Notes under the pieces: generated by a model
Told to the model about the DNA's origin: nothing
The model's database searches: none
Seen by the model: the letters and a program-made list of their open reading frames with translations, nothing else
DNA from: Synergistaceae bacterium
GTDB taxonomy: Bacteria; Synergistota; Synergistia; Synergistales; Aminobacteriaceae
Length of the DNA stretch: 12,448 nucleotides
Reading direction: 5' to 3'
Assembly: GCA_009778055.1 (NCBI GenBank)
Contig: WRKN01000061.1
Span: 1-12,448, forward strand
In this document: positions 6,108 through 12,448 of the stretch, piece by piece
Layout of the letters: every line of letters starts with the position of its first letter
Numbering within the stretch: position 1 is the stretch's first letter
Made by a program: the position numbers and the translations under genes

Positions 6108-7364
6108 TTATTTTGCGCCAAAGCCGATCAGCATGGTTTTTATGGTCTTAAATACAATTAAAATGTCGAGCAAAAGCGAGGCGCGCTTGACGTAGTACAG
6201 GTCATAGCTCAATTTTATTTTATTTTCGCTGGTTATGGACGCGTAGCCGTAATTGACCTGCGCCCAGCCGGTTATGCCGGGTAAAATGGAGTAACGATAG
6301 GGGTAGAAAGAGATTTCTTCCGTGTACCGGCGCGTCAGCTCCGGCGTTTCCGGCCTTGGGCCTATGAGGCTCATTTCCCCCCGAAGGACATTCCATAACT
6401 GCGGCAGTTCGTCAATGCGGTATTTTCGGAGCAGACGCCCTATCCCGGTGATTTCTCCCGCGCAGGTCATGCTCCTGAATTTGGCCATACAAAACGGCCT
6501 GCCGTTTTTGCCTACGCGCTCCTGCACAAAGAAAACCGGCCTGCCGGAAAAGCATAGTACGGCCAGGGAAACCGCGCCTATACACAAAAGGGCTGGAAGC
6601 CCCAGTACGGCCAACATTATCCAGTCGCAAAGGTATTTGAGGTAAAAATATGCCCTTGCGGGGCGAATGACCACGCCGGGGCCTTCGGCCATGTATTTAA
6701 GGGGAAGGCGGCCTGCGAAAAATTCATACACCATTCCAGGGTGTACCACGGGGACGCCGAGGATCATCATGTTGGTGATGTACCGCGCCCACTCCGGCGG
6801 CAACGGGTGTTCCAGACAGGGGGAAACCACCAGGACGTCGAACGTTTCCGGCGAGTCCGGAGAGGTAATTTCTACGAAATTATCCCGCCACTCTTCTCTC
6901 AATTCATTGATAACCGAGCCGGGTGTGAAACCGTACCTTATCCGGCTCGCCGAAAAAAACAAACGCTGCCCGGCGTAGAGCCAAAATAGCGAGGCGGCAA
7001 ACCCGAATACCAGAAAGGAACGCGAATAATAAAAACGCATGATGAAAATTACCATCACGAAAAAGACAAAACTGACCGACACGCCTAAAAAAACGCTCTG
7101 CAGCCGGCCGCACAGCGGCATGGATACGATTTGCCCCGCTATGGCCAAAGCCGCAACGTAAGCGGCAAGCATGACCGCCAAAAAGAGCCATTTATCCGCC
7201 GGAGGCGGAAGCGTTCCTGCCTGGGGCAGCCAAAAACAGGGAGTGCCCCAACAGAGAAAGGAACCGGCCGTCAAAATAAGCGCCGCGCCGACCATATGCC
7301 ACAAATACATGGCCGGACGGTTTCGGCTTTCCGCCAATAGGTTGCTGCCAAACGCTGCGTTCAA
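6108..7364 (-). CDS. Polyprenyl-phosphate sugar-1-phosphate transferase (exopolysaccharide priming, EpsB_2/WcaJ-like)
   Basis: Inner-membrane enzyme of the bacterial sugar transferase family, which moves a sugar-1-phosphate from a nucleotide sugar to undecaprenyl phosphate and so starts a polysaccharide or O-antigen unit. 418 residues. N-terminal membrane segments at about 23-42, 59-84, 91-110 and 117-134, a soluble stretch ending in a S-P-x-x-E-H-P-L-P-P-E-W motif region (181-192), a re-entrant or membrane helix (about 245-272), then the catalytic domain: Q-E-R-V-G (281-285), K-F-R-S-M (295-299), R-I-D-E-L-P-Q-L-W-N with the D318-E319 pair, L-I-G-P-R-P-E (333-339), P-G-I-T-G-W-A-Q-V-N-Y (362-372) and K-L-S-Y-D-L-Y-Y-V. 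The loop between F-R-S-M and D-E is about 12 residues shorter than in GumD/WcaJ-type proteins. Start: TTG at 7364, directly after an in-frame stop, with GGAG at 7377-7380 (12 nt away); the ATG at 7310 is an alternative. Sugar specificity cannot be read. Confidence 0.9.
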   Translation of the reverse strand: MNAAFGSNLLAESRNRPAMYLWHMVGAALILTAGSFLCWGTPCFWLPQAGTLPPPADKWLFLAVMLAAYVAALAIAGQIVSMPLCGRLQSVFLGVSVSFVFFVMVIFIMRFYYSRSFLVFGFAASLFWLYAGQRLFFSASRIRYGFTPGSVINELREEWRDNFVEITSPDSPETFDVLVVSPCLEHPLPPEWARYITNMMILGVPVVHPGMVYEFFAGRLPLKYMAEGPGVVIRPARAYFYLKYLCDWIMLAVLGLPALLCIGAVSLAVLCFSGRPVFFVQERVGKNGRPFCMAKFRSMTCAGEITGIGRLLRKYRIDELPQLWNVLRGEMSLIGPRPETPELTRRYTEEISFYPYRYSILPGITGWAQVNYGYASITSENKIKLSYDLYYVKRASLLLDILIVFKTIKTMLIGFGAK

Positions 7365-7380
7365 CTCTTAAACACGCTCC

Positions 7381-7414
7381 AAAAATTCAAAAAGGGGCGG
7401 CAGACTGCCGCCCC
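7381..7414 (-). terminator. Strong intrinsic terminator after rpoC
   Basis: On the - strand an eight-pair, nearly all-GC stem GGGGCGGC/GCCGCCCC (7394-7401 with 7407-7414) closes a five-base loop (7402-7406). It is followed at once by TTTTTGAATTTTT (7381-7393). It starts about 20 nt after the rpoC stop. This is a textbook factor-independent terminator. The T run passes directly into the GGAG of the next gene on the same strand. Confidence 0.92.
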
Positions 7415-7434
7415 GACGATGTCTTTCGCTGCCG

Positions 7435-10400
7435 CTAAGCCAAAACCGCTTCTTCGTTTTCTTCTTCCGCAATGACTGTTTCTTCCGGGCGCTTGCCGTC
7501 TTTTTCGCCCGCGGTATCAATCTTTCGGAAAACTTCCGCGCCTGTGCCGGCCGGGATGAGATGGCCTATTATCACGTTCTCCTTAAGCCCGTGCAGGGGG
7601 TCGATCTGCCCCTTGACCGCCGCGCCGGCCAGGATCTGTGCCGTCTGCTGGAAAGAAGCCGCGGAAAGGAAACTGTCCGTCGCCAGGGCCGCTTTCGTTA
7701 TGCCGTGGATAAACGACTTGCACTCCGGGCTTTCACGCAGCTTGCGGACGAATGTTACCTCGCGGATAAGAAGTTTATTTACCGCTTTTGAGGAGATGGG
7801 GCGCACAAAAATCTCCGCCGGTTCACATTCGGCAATGGTGTCTATCATTGGATTGTTTATCTCATGCCCCGATTTCAGGGAAGCCGGGGTTCCGCCCGGC
7901 AAGATCACGTCAAGCAACACTTTGCCGTAGATTTTTTCCCCAAGGAAGCGGCGCAGGAGGGAGCTTCGCTGGATTATGCCGTCCTCGGTCTCTATGGCGG
8001 CGATTTCCCCCTCGGCCAACCCTCGGACGACCCGCGCGTCCACATACTGCGGCATACCGGGAATGGGGTTTCCTTCTTTGTCCGCTGCCTGCATGAGCGT
8101 TTTGCCCCAAAGATTGTCGTTGTTCATAAGGCTGTTTTGAAACATGTCAGCTACGATTATCTGTTCGACGTTATGCCATATCTTGATCTCCGGGAGGTTA
8201 TGCCCGCTGATCAGATCCGCGGTTTCTTTGGTGACCAAGGCGTCGGCTTCGGTCAGAGTTTCGCCGTCCCGGCTCAGGCACTCCGCCAGCCATTCGACGC
8301 CGACCAATTTGTCCAGAGTATCCCTGTCGCGTACCAGAATGGGCTGCGGGTCACGCGACGTTATCTCGCGCAAATGCTCGGCGGAAAGCCGCGCCCCAGC
8401 CGCAATTTCAGCTCCATCCGCCGAAAAACCGGACACAAGCTCAAGCCCCTCCATTTGTTTACGGAAAGCGGCTCCGCCGACTATCACGTCTACGTCTCGA
8501 TTTTCGTGCTCAACGACTATCTCCGAGATCATCATGCCCGGTTTCAATAAAAGCCTTATACCCTCTTCATCCAGGGGTTTTCCGAGAAGAAACTCGGTTT
8601 CTTCGTTGGGTTTCTCTACTTTTTTGAGGCGGTCGCCGGCGAATATGCGGACAGCCTCGGCGACGTAACGCTCGTTATCCTCGTTTATGCGCTTTTCCTC
8701 TTCCTCGATGTCGCTAAGCCATACCAGGTCGCCGGCCACGAAAGACGTATCGCCTTCCTCGACAACCCTCACTCTGTTCAGAGGCGCTACCTTGCGCAGT
8801 ATGACCTCGATGTGTTTGTTGTTGATAGAGACGCCCTGGGAACGATAAACCTCCTGAATCTCGTCAACCAGCATGTGCTGAACGGCGTCGATGCCGCACA
8901 CGTCCAAAAGCTGCTGCGGGTCGATGTTGCCTTCCGTGAGGCGGGTCGTGCTCTCTACCTCCAGCCCCTCGGCTATGTCTTCTTTCAGCTCCTGGGACGC
9001 CGGAATGGTATGGGCTATCTTCGTCTCGCCGTCCGGCGCGGCTATTATGACTTTGTGCTTGCCTTCCGAGTTTTTAATTTCCTCGATAACTCCGTCAATA
9101 CCGGCTAAAAAAGCCACCTTACGGGGACGGCGTACTTCAAAAAGCTGCTCTATGCGGGGAAGTCCCTGAGTGATGTCCTCGCCGACAAAGCGAACCCCGC
9201 CTGTGTGGAATGTACGCATGGTGAGCTGAGTCCCCGGCTCTCCGATGGACTGGGCCGCCACCACCCCCACGGCCTCGCCGATAGGAACCAGGTGACGGGA
9301 GGCCAGATCCATGCCGTAGCATTTCTGGCAAAGCCCGCGTTTCAGCGCACATGCCAGAGGACTGCGCACCAGAACCGCCTCTACCCCGCTCTTGTCTATC
9401 TCGGTGGCGATTTCGTAGGTTATCAGTTCGCCTTTTTTAACCAGAAATTTTTTCGTGCTCCCCGCCGCGCCGGCGCTGACGTCTTCACAGGCGATGCGGC
9501 CGGAGATTCGGTCGCGCAGCGGAATCATATCCTTGCCGTCTCTTGTCAGAGAACGGATACATATGCCCTTGTCAGTTCCGCAGTCGTGTTCGGTGATGAT
9601 CAGATCCTGAGCCACGTCCACAAGACGCCTCGTGAGGTAGCCGGACTTTGCCGTGCGAAGCGCGGTATCCGCAAGCCCTTTGCGGGAGCCGTGCGTTGAT
9701 ATGAAATACTCCAGCATGTTCATGCCTTCGCGGAAGTTGGCCGTTATAGGGTAGTCGATTATCCGTCCGGACGGGTCGGACACCAGGCCCCTGATACCGG
9801 CCATTTGTCCCATCTGCCCGCGGCTTCCCCTCGCCCCGCTGTCCACCATCATGCGGACAGGGTTCAATTCGTCCATGTGCACGGATATGTTGTCCGCAAT
9901 CCTTTTCGCTGCGTCAGACCAGAGCATTTCTTTGTGGAAAAGATATTCGTCCTGGGTCAGAACGCCCATGTCGTACTCTTCCTTGAAGAGATCGTCCTGC
10001 TTGATTGTTTCGGATGTAATTTCCGTTTTTTCCGGCGGTATGATTATAGAACTCACGCCGAAACTGATGCCGCTTTTAGCCGCCCATCGGTAGCCAAGCG
10101 CCTTTACGGCGTCGAGCATCTCCACCACGGACGCGCGGTCTACCTTATCGTAGGCGTCATCCAGCAGCCGCCCTGTATTTTTTTTGTCGAGCTGTTTGTT
10201 GACGTAACGCAGGGGAAAGGCTATCACGTTGTTGAAAATAGCCCGCCCCGGCGAGGTTTCAACGAAAACCGCCGCGCCTTCCGGCGGTTTGTTCTTTTTC
10301 AGGTCGTTTACGTCGTTTACGATAACCGCTTTACCCTTTGCCCCGCGGTACTTGCGCCGCCCTTCCGGCACAACCGTCCAATCGGGGTCTGTCTTAAGCC

Positions 10401-12448
10401 ATACACGGGCGTTGAGGTGCACCGCGCCGTGGTCGAAAGCCGAGAGGACGTCCTCAACGCTGGAAAAGTGCATACCCTCTCCCATCAGCCCGTCGCGCAT
10501 GTAGGTCAGGTAATATATACCCAATACTATGTCCTGGGTGGGGGTGACTACCGGACGCCCGCTCGCCGGGGAGAGGAGGTTGTTTGCGGAAAGCATGAGG
10601 AGCCGGGCTTCGGATTGCGCTTCCAGTGACAAAGGCACGTGCACCGCCATCTGGTCTCCGTCGAAATCCGCGTTGAACGCCGTGCAGACCATGGGGTGGA
10701 GGCGAATGGCCTTGCCCTCCATCAAAACCGGCTCGAACGCCTGAATACCCAGTCGGTGCAGCGTGGGAGCCCGGTTGAGCATAACCGGGTGGTCTTTTAT
10801 TATTTCTTCCAGAATACCCCATATCTCCTCGCGCCCGCGCTCTATTATGCGTTTTGCGCTCTTCACGTTGGGCGCCAGATTGCGCTCGACGAGCTGCCTG
10901 ATCACGAACGGTTTGAAGAGCTCCAGAGCCATCTGTTTAGGCAGGCCGCACTGATAGATTTTGAGCTGCGGCCCTATGACTATGACGGAGCGCCCGGAGT
11001 AGTCCACTCGCTTGCCCAGCAGGTTTTGGCGGAAGCGCCCCTTTTTGCCGCGCAGCAGATCGGTCAGGCTCTTGAGCGGGCGGTTTCCCGCCCCCAAAAC
11101 GGCCTTCCCCATTCTCCCGTTGTCGATAAGGGCGTCCGTGGACTCCTGCAACATGCGTTTTTCGTTGCGGATTATTATCTCAGGGGCGCGCAGCTCCTGT
11201 AGTTTTTTCAGGCGGTTGTTACGGTTTATAACGCGTCTGTACAGGTCGTTCAGGTCGGACGTGGCAAACCGGCCGCCGTCGAGCTGCACCAGAGGTCTGA
11301 GGTCGGGCGGTATGACCGGCAGCACGCCCAGAATCATGGACTGGGCCTCGGATGCGCTTTTACGGAAATCTTCCGCCACCTGAAGGCGTTTGACCAGCTT
11401 ACGTTTTTTCTGCCCGCTGCTTTCGGCGACTTCCTCCCGCAAAGACGCCGAAAGCAGATCCAGATCCAAGCGGTTGACCATGGTCTGCACGCCCTCCGCG
11501 CCTATTCCAGCCTCGAATTTTTTGTCGTAGGCCAGGCAGAGGCTTTGCTGACGGTCATACACCACGTCGGCGCGCGCGAAAGGCGAAGAACCTTGTTCGA
11601 TTACGATGTAGCACGGGTCGTCAATTGTGATTCCCCAACGCGACGCCGTAAAGCGGCCGGGATATTTCTGCTGAAAGAGCTCCAGCTCGCCTTTGGAGAC
11701 TATGTTGCCTTTGGCGAACGGCAGTTTAAGCGCCGCGGTGACCACAAATGCCTCGTTGTTCGCTATGGTCGCCCGTTTGAAAATTTCCCTGCCGCCGAGT
11801 TCCGCCTGGGAGGCTATGCGTTCCGCCTCGGATTCCGGCGCCACCGCGCCGGCTTCGATAGAAAGGCTTTCGACGGACTCGGTAAACTCAAACGCGGGCT
11901 CCACCTTGAATATCTCGTCGCCGTAGTCCGTCTTGAAGCGCGCAACCTGCTGGGACGTCAGCACGTCCCCTTCGTTCAGCGGGATGTTGTCCACCGACTC
12001 CATTATGAAAGCCTCTTCGGCTTTGAATTTAGGGTCATAGTGCGAGTGTATCTTCATTTCGCTCTCGGAAATCACAGTGCCTTTGCGTATAAGATCCATT
12101 CTGCGTCCATCCGCAATGACCTTAAACGCCCCCTCTTTTTTTCGGGTGGGAGCAAAGTAAACCACTTTTTCGAGGTCTTTGGCGCTGGTCCCCAAAAGCA
12201 GGCTGAGCCGGCTGGGAATGCCGCGCAGATACCAAATGTGGACGACGGGGGCGGCCAGTTCGATGTGCCCCATACGCTCGCGCCTGACGCGGTTATCCGT
12301 TACTTCCACACCGCAGCGGTCGCAGACTATGCCGCGAAATTTCGGCCCGCTGCGTTTGTATTTGCCGCACGCGCATTCGTAACTGCGCGTGGGGCCGAAG
12401 ATACGCTCGCAGAAAAGGCCGTCCTTTTCAGGCCGCAACGTACGGTAG
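7435..12448 (-). CDS. rpoC: DNA-directed RNA polymerase subunit beta', 5' end outside window
   Basis: Catalytic core subunit of RNA polymerase. The frame is open through the right edge; the TTG at 12436-12438 is an internal Leu (context Y-R-T-L-R-P-E-K-D-G), so about 35-40 N-terminal residues are missing. Numbering from that Leu as 1, 1,667 residues are seen. Zinc site 1: C22, C24, C39, C42 (two residues longer between pairs than in Bacillus). G-G-R-F-A-T-S-D-L-N-D-L-Y (388-400). Active-site N-A-D-F-D-G-D with D591/D593/D595 at 10654-10674. Bridge helix about 903-941. Zinc site 2: C953, C1030, C1037, C1040. Trigger loop Q1071-L-T-M-R-T-F-H1078. The proteobacterial insertion after the trigger loop is absent. 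Two large insertions: about 180 residues beyond the Firmicutes form within 96-312, and about 300 residues within 1263-1578. The tail is acidic. The gene stops with TAG at 7435-7437. rpoB should lie upstream, outside the window. Confidence 0.98.
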   Translation of the reverse strand, partial: YRTLRPEKDGLFCERIFGPTRSYECACGKYKRSGPKFRGIVCDRCGVEVTDNRVRRERMGHIELAAPVVHIWYLRGIPSRLSLLLGTSAKDLEKVVYFAPTRKKEGAFKVIADGRRMDLIRKGTVISESEMKIHSHYDPKFKAEEAFIMESVDNIPLNEGDVLTSQQVARFKTDYGDEIFKVEPAFEFTESVESLSIEAGAVAPESEAERIASQAELGGREIFKRATIANNEAFVVTAALKLPFAKGNIVSKGELELFQQKYPGRFTASRWGITIDDPCYIVIEQGSSPFARADVVYDRQQSLCLAYDKKFEAGIGAEGVQTMVNRLDLDLLSASLREEVAESSGQKKRKLVKRLQVAEDFRKSASEAQSMILGVLPVIPPDLRPLVQLDGGRFATSDLNDLYRRVINRNNRLKKLQELRAPEIIIRNEKRMLQESTDALIDNGRMGKAVLGAGNRPLKSLTDLLRGKKGRFRQNLLGKRVDYSGRSVIVIGPQLKIYQCGLPKQMALELFKPFVIRQLVERNLAPNVKSAKRIIERGREEIWGILEEIIKDHPVMLNRAPTLHRLGIQAFEPVLMEGKAIRLHPMVCTAFNADFDGDQMAVHVPLSLEAQSEARLLMLSANNLLSPASGRPVVTPTQDIVLGIYYLTYMRDGLMGEGMHFSSVEDVLSAFDHGAVHLNARVWLKTDPDWTVVPEGRRKYRGAKGKAVIVNDVNDLKKNKPPEGAAVFVETSPGRAIFNNVIAFPLRYVNKQLDKKNTGRLLDDAYDKVDRASVVEMLDAVKALGYRWAAKSGISFGVSSIIIPPEKTEITSETIKQDDLFKEEYDMGVLTQDEYLFHKEMLWSDAAKRIADNISVHMDELNPVRMMVDSGARGSRGQMGQMAGIRGLVSDPSGRIIDYPITANFREGMNMLEYFISTHGSRKGLADTALRTAKSGYLTRRLVDVAQDLIITEHDCGTDKGICIRSLTRDGKDMIPLRDRISGRIACEDVSAGAAGSTKKFLVKKGELITYEIATEIDKSGVEAVLVRSPLACALKRGLCQKCYGMDLASRHLVPIGEAVGVVAAQSIGEPGTQLTMRTFHTGGVRFVGEDITQGLPRIEQLFEVRRPRKVAFLAGIDGVIEEIKNSEGKHKVIIAAPDGETKIAHTIPASQELKEDIAEGLEVESTTRLTEGNIDPQQLLDVCGIDAVQHMLVDEIQEVYRSQGVSINNKHIEVILRKVAPLNRVRVVEEGDTSFVAGDLVWLSDIEEEEKRINEDNERYVAEAVRIFAGDRLKKVEKPNEETEFLLGKPLDEEGIRLLLKPGMMISEIVVEHENRDVDVIVGGAAFRKQMEGLELVSGFSADGAEIAAGARLSAEHLREITSRDPQPILVRDRDTLDKLVGVEWLAECLSRDGETLTEADALVTKETADLISGHNLPEIKIWHNVEQIIVADMFQNSLMNNDNLWGKTLMQAADKEGNPIPGMPQYVDARVVRGLAEGEIAAIETEDGIIQRSSLLRRFLGEKIYGKVLLDVILPGGTPASLKSGHEINNPMIDTIAECEPAEIFVRPISSKAVNKLLIREVTFVRKLRESPECKSFIHGITKAALATDSFLSAASFQQTAQILAGAAVKGQIDPLHGLKENVIIGHLIPAGTGAEVFRKIDTAGEKDGKRPEETVIAEEENEEAVLA
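11503..12084 (-). repeat. Protein-level tandem repeats in the N-terminal insertion of beta'
   Basis: Within rpoC, residues 119-312 (Leu at 12438 counted as 1) read as about five degenerate units beginning near 119 (KGTVISESE), 156 (EGDVLTSQQ), 195 (EAGAVAPES), 243 (KGNIVSKGE) and 289 (RADVVYDRQ). Each has a charged residue plus Gly or Ala, two hydrophobics, a polar helix-like stretch, then an aromatic or Lys-rich end such as Y-G-D-E-I-F-K or Y-P-G-R-F-T. Spacing is about 37-48 residues. The last unit merges into the conserved G-A-E-G-V-Q segment, the position where ordinary beta' has a single such element. Insertions built of barrel-sandwich modules are known at this site in Thermus; assigning these repeats to that fold is inference. 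Confidence 0.5.

Noticed and set aside
7472..12382. Many long + strand frames opposite rpoC, such as 9805-10629.
   Set aside because: They mirror the codon pattern of a long GC-rich gene, show no family motifs, and have no plausible ribosome binding sites or promoters.
12436..12438. TTG as the start codon of rpoC.
   Set aside because: The frame stays open upstream to the window edge, and the residues Y-R-T-L-R-P-E-K-D-G match the internal conserved part of beta'. It is a Leu codon inside a truncated gene.

Overview
The window is about 12.4 kb of moderately GC-rich bacterial chromosome. It holds eight protein-coding genes (two cut by the window edges), three candidate promoters and two good intrinsic terminators. 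I saw no rRNA, tRNA, CRISPR array, insertion sequence or integrase. The organism is best guessed from the RNA polymerase beta' subunit. It would be about 1,700 residues, far longer than the Firmicutes form, with two big lineage-specific insertions and no proteobacterial-type insertion after the trigger loop. With the GAF/PAS hybrid kinase and the general codon style, this suggests a Synergistota-like or other deep-branching diderm. That placement is inference and only moderately certain.

Layout, left to right: (1) the last 65 codons of a Sel1-repeat protein, + strand; (2) a 57-codon gene of unknown function behind an extended -10 promoter and an almost ideal Shine-Dalgarno, + strand; (3) a terminator facing leftwards, closing a two-gene rfbB-rfbA operon on the - strand that makes dTDP-4-keto-6-deoxyglucose; (4) a 109-bp divergent promoter region; (5) a + strand pair, a membrane-anchored alpha/beta hydrolase followed 12 nt later by a large cytosolic hybrid histidine kinase (GAF-PAS-GAF-HisKA-HATPase-REC); (6) a - strand polyprenyl-phosphate sugar-1-phosphate transferase, the enzyme type that starts exopolysaccharide or O-antigen repeat units, meeting the kinase gene tail to tail with only 19 bp between; (7) a strong terminator; (8) most of rpoC, - strand, running off the right edge.

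The rfbB/rfbA pair and the priming sugar transferase all belong to surface-polysaccharide synthesis. They are split by the hydrolase/kinase unit and do not form one cluster: rfbC, rfbD, flippase, polymerase and other glycosyltransferases are absent here. The hydrolase and kinase probably share a transcript.

I did not find a clearly new defence, mobile or RNA system. The most interesting signals are the internal repeat architecture of the two rpoC insertions, the rpoC terminator that runs straight into the ribosome binding site of the sugar transferase gene, the interlocked divergent promoters, and the unassigned small gene near the left edge.
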